Source: Nocardioides sp. PD653-B2 (GTDB lineage: Bacteria > Actinomycetota > Actinomycetes > Propionibacteriales > Nocardioidaceae). Taken from it: DNA of 61,814 bases. The notes under the pieces are model-generated. The model was not told where the DNA came from and did not search any database. It saw nothing but the letters and a program-made list of their open reading frames with translations. Location: assembly GCF_002117935.1 (NCBI RefSeq), contig NZ_BDJE01000035.1, positions 1 through 61,814 of the forward strand, written 5' to 3'. The translations under genes and the position numbers were made by a program. Each line of letters starts with the position of its first letter. Positions within the stretch are counted from its first letter, which is position 1. Positions 19,760 to 27,889 of this stretch are shown here, in pieces.

Positions 19760-20851
19760 GTGACCGAACTCGAGGACCGGCTCCGGGCCGCCTCCCTCTC
19801 CTGCACCCGCTCCGCGATCCGCAGCCCCCGGGTCTCGCCCGCGGACACGTTCGCCGCGCTCGCCGCGGCCTGCGCGGAGCTCGGCGTCGACGAGTGGGAC
19901 GTGTACGGCGACGACGGCGTCGTGGCCCGTCTCGAGGAGCAGGTCGCCGAGCTGCTCGGCAAGCCCGCCGCGGTCTTCTTCGTGAGCGGCGTGATGGGCC
20001 AGCAGGCCGCGCTCCGCGTCTGGTGCGAGCGCCGCGGGTCGCGCCGGGTCGCGATCCCGGACCGCTCCCACCTGCTCGTCCACGAGGAGGACGGCCCACG
20101 ACTGCTGCACGACTTCCGCTTCGAGCACCTCACGGTCGGCCGGCGCACGGCGACCGCGGCCGACCTCCGGGCGCTCCCGGTCGGGCTGGGTGCCGCGCTG
20201 GTCGAGCTGCCGCTGCGCGACGCCGGGTGCCGGCTGCCGTCGTGGGCGGAGCTCACCGAGCTGTCGGGCGCGGCCCGCGAGCTCGGGGTGCCCCTCCACG
20301 TCGACGGTGCGCGGCTCTGGGAGTCGCAGCCGTTCTACGACCGGCCGCTGGCCGAGATCGCGGCGCTCGCCGACAGCGTCTACGTCTCGTTCTACAAGGG
20401 GCTCGACGCGCCGGCCGGTGCCGCCGTGGCCGGTGCCGCCGACCTGGCCGCCGAGCTGCGCGCCTGGCGGCGCCGGATGGGCGGCACGCTCTACCGGATG
20501 ACGCCGTACGCCCTGGGCGCCCTGGTCGGCCTGCGCGACCAGCTGTCGCGGATGGGGGAGTACGCCGCCTGGGCGGCCGCGTTCGCCGCCGAGCTGAGCG
20601 CGGCCGGCCTCCGGGTGACGCCCGACCCGCCGCACACCAACACCTTCCTGGTGTTCGCGCAGGCCGACGCCGAGACCGTCAACACGCGGCTCGCCGCGTT
20701 CATGGAGCGCGAGCTGGTCGTGCCCGCGGGGTCGTGGTGGGACAGCGACGTGCCGGGGACCGCGGTCACCGAGATGGCCGCGCAGGCCGCGTCGCTCGCG
20801 TTCGAACCGGCCCAGGTGGCCGCCTGGTGGCGCGAGATCGCGGGCACCTGA
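19760..20851 (+). CDS. threonine aldolase-type beta-eliminating lyase
   Basis: This 363-residue fold-type I PLP enzyme cleaves threonine-like amino acids to glycine and an aldehyde. Features are FFVSGVMGQQAAL near residue 75 (phosphate-binding turn region), PLHVDGARLWES near 180 with the Asp that pairs with the PLP ring nitrogen, and VYVSFYKGLDAPAGA near 210 holding the Schiff-base Lys. The GTG start sits at the position expected from the leaderless -10 element. Length is normal to slightly long for the family. The specificity (threonine, allo-threonine or phenylserine) is not readable. Confidence 0.88.
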   Translation: MTELEDRLRAASLSCTRSAIRSPRVSPADTFAALAAACAELGVDEWDVYGDDGVVARLEEQVAELLGKPAAVFFVSGVMGQQAALRVWCERRGSRRVAIPDRSHLLVHEEDGPRLLHDFRFEHLTVGRRTATAADLRALPVGLGAALVELPLRDAGCRLPSWAELTELSGAARELGVPLHVDGARLWESQPFYDRPLAEIAALADSVYVSFYKGLDAPAGAAVAGAADLAAELRAWRRRMGGTLYRMTPYALGALVGLRDQLSRMGEYAAWAAAFAAELSAAGLRVTPDPPHTNTFLVFAQADAETVNTRLAAFMERELVVPAGSWWDSDVPGTAVTEMAAQAASLAFEPAQVAAWWREIAGT

Positions 20852-20968
20852 GCCCGAAAGCCCGGTCGAAACCCGTGAAACACCGGGTCCGGCCGGTGCC
20901 CCGCGCCGTCCTGCGCGACGTTTCCGCAGGTCAGAGGCGGTTTTTCGGGCGTCTTGGGGTCTTGCGCG

Positions 20969-21043
20969 TTCCTTGAGGGAACGTCGTGCTTTTACCGGCT
21001 TCTGCCTTGAACTCGCCCCGGCATTGTTCTGGTCATCAAGGAA
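20969..21043 (+). promoter_or_regulatory. clustered TTCCTTGA motifs upstream of the TasA-like gene
   Basis: TTCCTTGA at 20969-20976 (inside the inverted repeat GTTCC-TTGAG-GGAAC), GCCTTGA at 21004 and an inverted copy at 21036-21043 lie within 125 bases of the ATG at 21091. The related TTTCTTGA occurs twice at 23594-23612 in front of the OmpR-type regulator of the same cluster, so these are candidate binding sites for that regulator. Confidence 0.45.
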
Positions 21044-21090
21044 CGGGCCGGCCGCACAAGCCGCTGGTCCCCAACTCAAAGGAATCAGCA

Positions 21091-21708
21091 ATGCGTCTCG
21101 CCGCCAGCTCCACCGCCGTCAAGATCTTCGCGTCCGTCGTGCTCGTCGGTGGCGCTGCCTCGGTCGCCGGCCTCGGTACCTTCGGTGCCTTCACCTCCAC
21201 CACCACCGCCAGCGAGTCGGTCGCCTCCGGCAAGGTCGTCCTGTCCTCCGCCGCCGGCGCGGTCAGCATGGCCACCCCGGTCGCCGACATGGTCCCCGGC
21301 GACGTCGCCCAGCGGGCCGTCACCCTGAGCCGCTCCACCGACACGACGTCGTTCGGCTCGGTCAAGCTGACCACGACCGGCTCCACCGCGAACGTCCTCA
21401 CCTCGAACGCCACCAACGGCCTGCAGCTCAAGATCGACCAGTGCTCGGTCGCCTGGACCAAGGCCGCGAGCACCAACGACCTGACCTGCTCGGGCACCAC
21501 GACCTCGGTCGTCGCCCAGCGCGCCGTCATCGGCACCGACATCGACCTGGCCGCGGCCACGACCACCCTCAACGCGTCGGGTGCCACGTCCTTCCTCCGG
21601 GTCTCGGTCAGCCTGCCGACCGCCGCGGACAACACGTTCCAGGGTCTCTCGAACACGCTGACCTTCACCTTCGACGCCACCCAGCGCGCCGCGAACACCG
21701 CGCTCTGA
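21091..21708 (+). CDS. TasA/camelysin-like exported protein with SipW-type signal peptide
   Basis: This 205-residue protein starts with a hydrophobic leader (KIFASVVLVGGAASVAGLGT) followed by GAFTSTTTASE. This form, a leader ending in a Gly/Ala turn and then an F-S/T-rich start of the mature part, is seen in substrates of SipW-type signal peptidases. The mature domain is Thr/Ser-rich and strand-rich and has one pair of cysteines (DQCSVAW and LTCSGTT). TasA-type proteins form surface fibres, and whether this one does is inference. The signal peptidase gene follows after a strong hairpin. ATG 21091 is preferred to upstream starts because it begins the leader and has an AAGGAA site. Confidence 0.75.
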   Translation: MRLAASSTAVKIFASVVLVGGAASVAGLGTFGAFTSTTTASESVASGKVVLSSAAGAVSMATPVADMVPGDVAQRAVTLSRSTDTTSFGSVKLTTTGSTANVLTSNATNGLQLKIDQCSVAWTKAASTNDLTCSGTTTSVVAQRAVIGTDIDLAAATTTLNASGATSFLRVSVSLPTAADNTFQGLSNTLTFTFDATQRAANTAL

Positions 21709-21721
21709 TCGGACTCCCGGG

Positions 21722-21744
21722 GGCCACCCACGGCGTGGGTGGCC
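21722..21744 (+). terminator. perfect 10-bp hairpin between the TasA-like gene and the signal peptidase
   Basis: GGCCACCCAC, loop GGC, then GTGGGTGGCC form a perfect stem, followed by TTCGGGTT rather than a long T run. It begins 14 bases after the TasA-like stop. It could terminate part of the transcription, lowering expression of the peptidase relative to its substrate, or protect the 3' end of the first message. Confidence 0.65.
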
Positions 21745-21798
21745 TTCGGGTTCGCACAACCCCCAGCCGACGACGACCCAGCCGCGAGGAGACAGACC

Positions 21799-22473
21799 AT
21801 GAGCAGCAGCACTGCCGTCATCGCCGGTCGCCACCGGGCCGCCGTCCGCCCGACGATCACCCCGAGCGGGGTGACCGCCAAGCGGGTCGCGGCCGAGGCC
21901 CCGGTCGTACGCCGGTCGATGGTCCGCCGGGTGATCCGTCTCGGCGGCAACCTGCTGACGCTGGTCTGCCTCGCCGTGTTCCTCCTGGTCGCGGTGGGAC
22001 CCCACCTCTTCGGCTACCGAACCGCCACGATGCTCACGGGCAGCATGGAGCCCGGCATCATGCCGGGCGACGTCGTCGTCACCGCCCAGAAGCCGGCCAG
22101 CGAGCTGGCCGTCGGTGACGTGATCAGCTACCAGATCCCGGTCGAGGACCACCGCGTCGAGACCCACCGGGTCGTCGAGGTGAAGACCCAGAACGACGGC
22201 TCGATCGTCTTCCGCACCCAGGGCGACGCGAACGAGAACGACGACCCGTGGACCGCGACGATCCAGGGTGACACCGTCTGGGAGGTGAAGACGGTCGTCC
22301 CGAAGCTCGGATCCGTCATCCGTGTCCTGCGCGCACCGGCGGTCCAGCACGGTATCTTCTGGATTGCATTCGGGGGGCTGCTGCTGCTCGGGCTCAGCAC
22401 GATCTGGGGCTCGAAGCCCGAGGTCGACGAAGACGACATCGACGAGCCTGCACTGGAGGGTCCCCATGAGTGA
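21799..22473 (+). CDS. SipW-type (ER-type) signal peptidase I
   Basis: This 224-residue membrane peptidase has a basic cytoplasmic N-terminus, one helix (LLTLVCLAVFLLVAVGPHLFG, about residues 52-72), the catalytic Ser in MLTGSMEPGI and the THRVVEV segment. In that segment His replaces the Lys of ordinary bacterial signal peptidases, which marks the SipW/endoplasmic-reticulum class. A second helix near the end (IFWIAFGGLLLLGLSTIWG) anchors the C-terminus. GCGAGGAGAC precedes the ATG at 21799. It should process the upstream TasA-like protein. Its end overlaps the next gene by 8 bases. Confidence 0.92.
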   Translation: MSSSTAVIAGRHRAAVRPTITPSGVTAKRVAAEAPVVRRSMVRRVIRLGGNLLTLVCLAVFLLVAVGPHLFGYRTATMLTGSMEPGIMPGDVVVTAQKPASELAVGDVISYQIPVEDHRVETHRVVEVKTQNDGSIVFRTQGDANENDDPWTATIQGDTVWEVKTVVPKLGSVIRVLRAPAVQHGIFWIAFGGLLLLGLSTIWGSKPEVDEDDIDEPALEGPHE

Positions 22474-22828
22474 CGTCCTGTCTCCACCCACGGCGTTCGA
22501 CGCGACCGCGGTGAGCAGCCTGACCGGTCACGACGACGACGTGCAGTTCGCACTCGACTTCGTCGCCCGCTTCCGCCGGCTGCTGCCCGGGCGCGTGAGC
22601 CGGATCGAGTCGGCGATGCTCGGTGACGACTACCGCGAGGCGATGGACGCGGTCCTCAGCCTCCGGACCTCGGCCTGCACGCTCGGCGCCCAGGAGCTGT
22701 GCGCCGTGAGCACCCGGATCGAGGAGCACCTGCGTGTCTCCGATCTCGCCGGCGCCCGGGTCGCGGCCCAGGGCCTCGCGGGAGCCGAGCGCCGCGCCGA
22801 CGACGCCTTCGCGACCTTCCTGTCCTAG
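22466..22828 (+). CDS. Hpt-like protein without the phospho-acceptor histidine
   Basis: This 120-residue helical protein matches the histidine-phosphotransfer fold around residues 40-105. The usual motif AH-x-LKGS-x3-LGA is replaced by VLSLRTSACTLGA, so the phosphorylated His is Leu and the following Lys is Arg. It therefore cannot relay phosphate in the normal way but could still bind a receiver. It overlaps the signal peptidase gene by 8 bases and converges on the OmpR-type regulator 6 bases away, its most likely partner. Confidence 0.65.
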   Translation: MSDVLSPPTAFDATAVSSLTGHDDDVQFALDFVARFRRLLPGRVSRIESAMLGDDYREAMDAVLSLRTSACTLGAQELCAVSTRIEEHLRVSDLAGARVAAQGLAGAERRADDAFATFLS

Positions 22829-22834
22829 GGGAAC

Positions 22835-23578
22835 CTAGGTGACGAGCTCCATCCGGTAGCCCACTCCGCGGACCGTGCGGATGAACCGCACCTCGCCGCG
22901 TGCCTCACCGAGCTTGCGGCGCAGGTTGCCGATGTGCACCTCGACGAGGTGCGTGTCGGACGCCCACTCCGTGCCCCAGACCGAGCGCAGCAGGGCCTCA
23001 CGGGTCCACACCCGCGCCGGCGTGCGCATCAGCTCGGTCAGCAGGTCGAACTCGGTGCGGGTCAGCACCAGCTCCTCGTCGTCGCGAAAGGCGCGTCGGC
23101 CGTCGACGTCGACCCGCAGCACGCCGTGCACGAGCACCTCGTGTCGGTCGTCGACCCAGGACTCGGCGGGAGTCCCGTTGCTCCCCGGGACCACGCCGTT
23201 GACGGTGCGCGGCCGCCGGAACATCGCGTTCACCCGGGCCTTGAGCTCGCGGGCGCTGAACGGCTTCGAGATGAAGTCGTCGGCACCGGTCTCCAGGCCC
23301 AGGAGCCGGTCGATCTCGTCGTCACGGGCGGTGATCATCACGACGTACGCGTCGCTGATCTCGCGGATCCGGCGACAGGCCTCGATGCCGTCGATGCCGG
23401 GCAGCCCGAGGTCGAGCGTGACCAGGTCGGGCTGGTGCTCGCGGACGGCTTCGACACCCGCCAGACCGGAGTCCACGGCGACGACGTCGAAGCCCTGTTG
23501 CGCCAGTGTGAACTCGATCAGCGCCCTGATGTCCTCGTCGTCCTCGACGACCACGGCTCGACGATCGTTGCTCCCCAT
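22835..23578 (-). CDS. OmpR-family response regulator
   Basis: This 247-residue regulator has a receiver with VVEDDEDIRAL, phospho-Asp in LVTLDLGLPGIDG near residue 56 and Lys in ISKPFSARELKARV. An unusually long linker (about 40 residues) leads to a winged-helix domain (LTRTEFDLLTELMRTPARVWTREALL ... DTHLVEVHIGNLRRKLGE). No histidine kinase is adjacent, so it is an orphan unless the altered Hpt protein next door connects it to one. TTTCTTGA repeats at 23594-23612 just upstream suggest autoregulation. Confidence 0.93.
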   Translation of the reverse strand: MGSNDRRAVVVEDDEDIRALIEFTLAQQGFDVVAVDSGLAGVEAVREHQPDLVTLDLGLPGIDGIEACRRIREISDAYVVMITARDDEIDRLLGLETGADDFISKPFSARELKARVNAMFRRPRTVNGVVPGSNGTPAESWVDDRHEVLVHGVLRVDVDGRRAFRDDEELVLTRTEFDLLTELMRTPARVWTREALLRSVWGTEWASDTHLVEVHIGNLRRKLGEARGEVRFIRTVRGVGYRMELVT

Positions 23579-23593
23579 AACACGATCATGTCA

Positions 23594-23612
23594 TTTCTTG
23601 AAGGTTTCTTGA
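23594..23612 (-). promoter_or_regulatory. two TTTCTTGA repeats with 11-bp period
   Basis: TTTCTTGA at 23594-23601 and 23605-23612 are exact copies one helical turn apart, 16 bases upstream of the regulator start. This is the standard arrangement of OmpR-type half-sites, and the motif recurs near the TasA-like gene. Confidence 0.55.
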
Positions 23613-23692
23613 GTTGCACTCGCGACCCGCTTGAGACCCGCCCCGGAGACTGAGGTCCACACCCACCCGCACGCCCCGAGTCCGGAGACCCC

Positions 23693-24154
23693 TTGACACC
23701 CTGGTTCGACCACTGCCGCCGTGCAGTCTCGGTCCTCCTGGTGGTGCTCTCCCTGCTCGCCATCCCGGCGGTCGCGGACGCGAAGTTCACCTCGTCCCAG
23801 CCGTCCACGCTGAGCGTCGGGGCCGACAAGATGGAGATGCCCACCGCGGTGCGCGGCAGCTACAGCTGCACCAAGTGGGGCAACACCGAGTACATCTCGG
23901 TGACCATCACCGGGTTCACCGACAGCGGCCCGACCGATGCGACGTACGGCTTCAGCCTGGCGCTCGGCAACAACGTCGTCGACACGGTGTCCTCCCCGGT
24001 GAAGCGGCAGACGCTCACGGGCTCGCGATCGTCCGACTTCCGCGCCACCACGTGGATCGTCGGCGTCCACAGCTCCCTCGGCAACTGGACCGGCGCGGCG
24101 TGGACCAAGGACCTCGTCTGCAACTCGAACGGCACCGGCTCCGGTTCCTGGTAG
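23693..24154 (+). CDS. small exported protein of the SipW/TasA-like cluster
   Basis: This 153-residue protein starts at TTG 23693 with a GGAG site 7-8 bases ahead. It has a signal peptide (RRAVSVLLVVLSLLAIPAVADA) and a mature domain of about 130 residues that is strand-rich and contains two cysteines (YSCTKWGN and LVCNSNG). The gene is divergent from the OmpR-type regulator and shares its upstream region, including the TTTCTTGA repeats. It has no recognised domain. By position it may be a minor matrix or surface component. Confidence 0.6.
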   Translation: MTPWFDHCRRAVSVLLVVLSLLAIPAVADAKFTSSQPSTLSVGADKMEMPTAVRGSYSCTKWGNTEYISVTITGFTDSGPTDATYGFSLALGNNVVDTVSSPVKRQTLTGSRSSDFRATTWIVGVHSSLGNWTGAAWTKDLVCNSNGTGSGSW

Positions 24155-24188
24155 ACCGGGCCAGCCGGTCCGCGTCCGTCACGGCCGC

Positions 24189-24204
24189 GTAACAATCCCG
24201 ACAT
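24189..24204 (+). promoter_or_regulatory. possible GlnR-type half-site pair before the type III glutamine synthetase
   Basis: GTAAC, six bases, then GACAT lie about 70 bases upstream of the ATG at 24273. The actinobacterial GlnR consensus alternates GTNAC and GAAAC boxes at 6-base intervals, and the second box here fits only partly. This is tentative. Confidence 0.25.
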
Positions 24205-24272
24205 GTGACGCGTCTAGGTTCACGACTGTCAGCCGCGGGGAGCGGCGTACGTCGTGAGGGAGCACCGAGCAC

Positions 24273-26447
24273 ATGAGCGCGAACAAGGTACGTCTGCAGG
24301 CCATCACGGACGTCGAGGCGTACCTGCCACCGGCCGTGAGCTTCGATCCCGGCGAGGAGCCCGGTGAGGTCTTCGGCCAGAACGTCTTCAGCCTCAGCGT
24401 GATGGCGAAGCGGCTGCCGAAGTCGGTCTACCGGTCCGTGCTCGCGACCATCGAGAAGTCGGCTCCCCTCGACCCGCTGGTCGCCGACGCCGTGGCCTCG
24501 GCGATGAAGGACTGGGCCCTGGAGAAGGGCGCGACCCACTACGCCCACGTCTTCTACCCGCTGACCGGCCTGACCGCGGAGAAGCACGACAGCTTCCTCG
24601 ACCCGGTCGGCGACGGCACGGCGTTCGCGTCGTTCTCCGGCAAGACGCTCGTCCAGGGCGAGCCCGACGCGTCGTCGTTCCCGAACGGTGGGCTGCGCAA
24701 CACGTTCGAGGCCCGCGGCTACACCGGCTGGGACGTGATGAGCCCGGCGTACGTCCTGGAGAACCCGAACGGCAACACGCTCTGCATCCCCACCGTCTTC
24801 ATCTCGATGACGGGGGAGGCGCTCGACCACAAGACGCCGGTCCTGCGCTCGCAGCAGGCGATGGCCGTACACGCCGAGCGGGTGCTGCGGCTGTTCGGGC
24901 ACGAGCCCGAGCGCGTCGTGTCGTACTGCGGCCCCGAGCAGGAGTACTTCCTGGTCGACAGCCACTTCTACCTGGCACGCCCCGACCTGCTGAACGCCGG
25001 CCGCACGCTCTTCGGCGCGAAGCCGCCGAAGGGCCAGGAGTTCGACGACCACTACTTCGGAGCGATCCCGGAGCGGGTGCTCGGCTTCATGATGGACACC
25101 GAGCGGGAGCTCTTCAAGCTCGGCATCCCGGCCAAGACCCGCCACAACGAGGTGGCCCCCGGCCAGTTCGAGATCGCCCCCATGTTCGAGCGCGCCAACG
25201 TCGCCTCCGACCACCAGCAGCTGCTGATGACGACCTTCAAGGCGATCGCCAAGAAGCACGGCATGGAGTGCCTCTTCCACGAGAAGCCGTTCGCCGGGGT
25301 CAACGGCTCCGGCAAGCACGTGAACTTCTCGATCGGCAACGACGCGCAGGGCAACCTGCTGCTCCCGGGCGACACCCCGCACGAAAACGCCCAGTTCCTC
25401 GTCTTCTGCGGCGCCGTCATCCGGGCCGTCCACAAGTACGGCGGGCTGCTGCGGGCCTCGGTCGCGTCGGCGTCCAACGACCACCGCCTCGGCGCCAACG
25501 AGGCGCCGCCGGCGATCATCTCGATCTTCCTGGGCGACCAGCTCACCGACGTCTTCGACCAGATCGCGAAGGGCGGTGCCACCCGCTCGAAGGAGAAGGG
25601 CACGCTGATCGTCGGCGTGGACACGCTCCCCGACCTGAGCAAGGACCCGGGCGACCGCAACCGCACCAGTCCGTTCGCCTTCACCGGCAACCGCTTCGAG
25701 TTCCGCGCCCCCGGCTCGCTGCAGACCGTGGCCGCGCCGATGGTCGTGATCAACACGATCATGGCCGAGGCGCTCGACCACTGCGCCACCGTGCTCGAGG
25801 GCGCGGTCGCCGAGGGCACCGACTTCGACGAGGCGGTCCAGTCCCTGCTCGCGACGATCGTGGCCGACCACGGTGCCGTGATCTTCAACGGCAACGGGTA
25901 CTCCGACGAGTGGCAGGTCGAGGCCGAGCAACGCGGCCTGAAGAACCTCCGCACCACGATCGACGCGCTTCCCGAGCTGATCTCCGACGACGCGCTGGAG
26001 CTGTTCTCGAGGTACTCGGTCTTCAACGACCGCGAGATGCACAGCCGCTACGAGGTCGGGCTGGAGCAGTACATCCTCAGCGTCGGCGTCGAGGCGAACC
26101 TGACCCTCGAGATGGGCACGACGATCATCCTGCCGAGCGCGATCCGCTACCAGACCGAGCTGGCGTCGAACGTCGCCACCCTCAAGGCCGCCGGCGTTGA
26201 CGCGGACCTCTCCCTGCTCGAGTCGGTCTCCGGCCCCATCGTGGAGCTGAAGGCCGGCCTCGCCGGGCTCGGCGACGCCCTCGCCCAGGAGCACGACCAC
26301 GACCCGATGGTCGCCGCGACGTACGTCCGCGACACCGTGATCCCGGCGATGGCGGCGGTCCGCGCGGCCGCCGACACGCTCGAGGGCCTGGTGGCCGACG
26401 ACCTGTGGTCGCTGCCGACCTACCAGGAGATGCTCTACATCCTCTGA
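24273..26447 (+). CDS. type III glutamine synthetase
   Basis: This 724-residue glutamine synthetase is of the large GSIII class and makes glutamine from glutamate, ammonia and ATP. Typical GSIII segments are [17 protein letters not shown] near residue 35, [12 protein letters not shown] near 89, the catalytic-core pieces [10 protein letters not shown] near 220 and [15 protein letters not shown] near 292, [20 protein letters not shown] core near 330, and FEFRAPGS near 480. It has no adenylylation tyrosine loop, so it should escape GlnE. It is monocistronic. The genome thus has at least two glutamine synthetase types within 14 kb. Confidence 0.95.
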   Translation: MSANKVRLQAITDVEAYLPPAVSFDPGEEPGEVFGQNVFSLSVMAKRLPKSVYRSVLATIEKSAPLDPLVADAVASAMKDWALEKGATHYAHVFYPLTGLTAEKHDSFLDPVGDGTAFASFSGKTLVQGEPDASSFPNGGLRNTFEARGYTGWDVMSPAYVLENPNGNTLCIPTVFISMTGEALDHKTPVLRSQQAMAVHAERVLRLFGHEPERVVSYCGPEQEYFLVDSHFYLARPDLLNAGRTLFGAKPPKGQEFDDHYFGAIPERVLGFMMDTERELFKLGIPAKTRHNEVAPGQFEIAPMFERANVASDHQQLLMTTFKAIAKKHGMECLFHEKPFAGVNGSGKHVNFSIGNDAQGNLLLPGDTPHENAQFLVFCGAVIRAVHKYGGLLRASVASASNDHRLGANEAPPAIISIFLGDQLTDVFDQIAKGGATRSKEKGTLIVGVDTLPDLSKDPGDRNRTSPFAFTGNRFEFRAPGSLQTVAAPMVVINTIMAEALDHCATVLEGAVAEGTDFDEAVQSLLATIVADHGAVIFNGNGYSDEWQVEAEQRGLKNLRTTIDALPELISDDALELFSRYSVFNDREMHSRYEVGLEQYILSVGVEANLTLEMGTTIILPSAIRYQTELASNVATLKAAGVDADLSLLESVSGPIVELKAGLAGLGDALAQEHDHDPMVAATYVRDTVIPAMAAVRAAADTLEGLVADDLWSLPTYQEMLYIL

Positions 26448-26523
26448 CTCCTCGGGCCCCGGGGGCCGTTGTCGTCCCGTGACCTCACGGTGACCTGCCC
26501 GTGTCCTTCGGCCACGGGCGCCC

Positions 26524-26949
26524 TCAGCTGGCGAAGAGGCGCTTGCCGGTCACCAGGCGCGGCTCGATCACGACGTACAGGGCGTGCGCGCCCGACGGCC
26601 ATGTCTCCGGCCCCGACCAGGTGCGCGGCAGCCGCGTCGTGTCGAACACGACGTGCGCCGTCCCCCGGGCCAGGACGCTCCAGCCCGACCGGGTGAACTC
26701 GTCGACGTCGTCGATCTGGAAGGCCACGGGCTGGTCGTCGACCTCGGTCGCGAACGACGAATGGGCCGTGGTCCGGAACCAGATCTCGTCGTCGACCAGC
26801 ACGTAGTTGATCGGCAGCACGGTCGGCCCCGCCGGCCCGGTCCACGCGACCCGGCCGACCGACCGCTCGGCGAGGAGCCGCGTGCACTCGTCCGGGGGCA
26901 GGTCGACGAGCTTCCCGCTCGCCCAGCGGGGTGTCTCGGTGATGTCCAT
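26524..26949 (-). CDS. PPOX-class flavin/F420-binding split-barrel protein
   Basis: This is a split-barrel protein of about 141 residues of the pyridoxamine-phosphate-oxidase-like superfamily. The core is SVGRVAWTGPAGPTVLPINYVLVDDEIWFRTT, then GWSVLARGTAHVV. Such proteins bind FMN or F420, and mycobacterial relatives (Rv0080-like) belong to the dormancy regulon. It is a paralogue of the gene at 41539 in the dormancy island. A good DevR-type palindrome lies 85 bases upstream at 27034. ATG 26949 with a GAGAGG site is preferred to GTG 26955. Confidence 0.82.
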   Translation of the reverse strand: MDITETPRWASGKLVDLPPDECTRLLAERSVGRVAWTGPAGPTVLPINYVLVDDEIWFRTTAHSSFATEVDDQPVAFQIDDVDEFTRSGWSVLARGTAHVVFDTTRLPRTWSGPETWPSGAHALYVVIEPRLVTGKRLFAS

Positions 26950-27033
26950 GTCCACGCCTCTCGTCCTCCCGATGTCACTCGATCGTGCGACGGAGGACCT
27001 CGTGGTCGACAGGTGCGTCGGTCCGTCGGCGTC

Positions 27034-27047
27034 GGGACCAATGTCCC
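27034..27047 (-). promoter_or_regulatory. DevR(DosR)-type palindrome upstream of the PPOX gene
   Basis: GGGACCAATGTCCC differs by one base from the perfect palindrome at 40799 before devR. It lies 85 bases upstream of the PPOX start at 26949 and 82 bases before the lipoprotein gene at 27129, so either could respond. It is the only copy I found outside the 36-54 kb island. Confidence 0.55.
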
Positions 27048-27128
27048 TCCTCTACCAATCCGGTTCCGGGGTGGTGGCGAACTACCCCGCGACAGAGCAC
27101 CACGACGCCAATCAGTAGGGAGCGCCAC

Positions 27129-27803
27129 ATGCGCACCATCTCGAACCCCAAGAAGACGCTCGCAGCGCTGGCCACCGTGGCCCTGCTCGCCGGTCCGCTG
27201 GCCGCCTGCGGCTCATCCGACTCGGAGGGGTCTTCCTCCTCCAGCTCCGCCGCGGCCCCGAAGCCGGTCGCCGCCATCGACGCCCTGCAGGGTGAGACCA
27301 CCGCGATCGCCCTCGACAAGGGCTTCACCGACGCGCTCACCGCGCTCAAGCTCACCCCGGGTGTGGTCGGCACCGCGAAGCTCGAGGACGGCTCGCTGAT
27401 CTTCCCGATCACCGGCGGCAACGTCACCGTCTTCAAGCCCGGCGAGGTCTCGCCCTACGTCATCGGCCAGGTCCAGCACGAGGGCTCCGGTCTGTCGCTG
27501 ACCGCCGGTGGCACCACGGTCGAGCTGACCAACTTCAACGTCGACCCCGGCGTCTCGCGGGTCTACGGCGACGTGAGCGTCAACGGCAAGGTCGCGGTCA
27601 CGAACGCGTTCCTCTTCCAGCTCGACGGCCGCACCCTCCAGCCGCTGCAGACCGAGGGCAGCAACGCGATCCTCGAGGGCACCAAGGTCGAGATCTCGGC
27701 CGACGCCGCCCCGCTGCTGAACCAGACGTTCAAGACCGACGCCGTGAAGCCCGGCCTGCTGGTCGGCATCGCCAAGATCACGGTGAACACCACCTCCAAG
27801 TAG
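27129..27803 (+). CDS. secreted lipoprotein, HtaA/adhesin-like beta domain
   Basis: This 224-residue protein has a lipoprotein signal peptide (KKTLAALATVALLAGPLAACGSS, lipobox ending at Cys near residue 26) and a Ser-rich linker. The outer domain of about 170 residues runs LDKGFTDALTALKLTPGVVGTAKLED, then FPITGGNVTVFKP. The repeated strand pattern and the ending LVGIAKITVNTTSK recall HtaA-type or other actinobacterial surface domains. No catalytic residues stand out. It is followed by a strong hairpin and an anti-sigma-factor gene. Confidence 0.65.
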   Translation: MRTISNPKKTLAALATVALLAGPLAACGSSDSEGSSSSSSAAAPKPVAAIDALQGETTAIALDKGFTDALTALKLTPGVVGTAKLEDGSLIFPITGGNVTVFKPGEVSPYVIGQVQHEGSGLSLTAGGTTVELTNFNVDPGVSRVYGDVSVNGKVAVTNAFLFQLDGRTLQPLQTEGSNAILEGTKVEISADAAPLLNQTFKTDAVKPGLLVGIAKITVNTTSK

Positions 27804-27821
27804 CACCCGGCACCACGCGCC

Positions 27822-27858
27822 TCGATGCGGCCCAGGTCCCTGACCGGGGCCGCATCGA
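27822..27858 (+). terminator. 12-bp stem-loop after the lipoprotein gene
   Basis: TCGATGCGGCCC and GGGCCGCATCGA pair perfectly around a 13-base loop, 18 bases after the lipoprotein stop. No T run follows, as is usual for high-GC actinobacteria. It probably ends the lipoprotein message before the anti-sigma gene at 27890. Confidence 0.65.
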
Positions 27859-27889
27859 CGCGTCCGGCGTACCAGACAGGAGCGAGGCC

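Noticed and set aside
20852..21090. Riboswitch or cyclic-dinucleotide aptamer before the TasA-like gene
   Set aside because: There are hairpins but none of the conserved aptamer cores. The repeated TTCCTTGA motif is a better explanation.
22824..22839. CCTAGGGGAACCTAGG palindrome as a terminator
   Set aside because: It is formed by the two stop codons of convergent genes, and its 5-base arms are too short for a convincing terminator.
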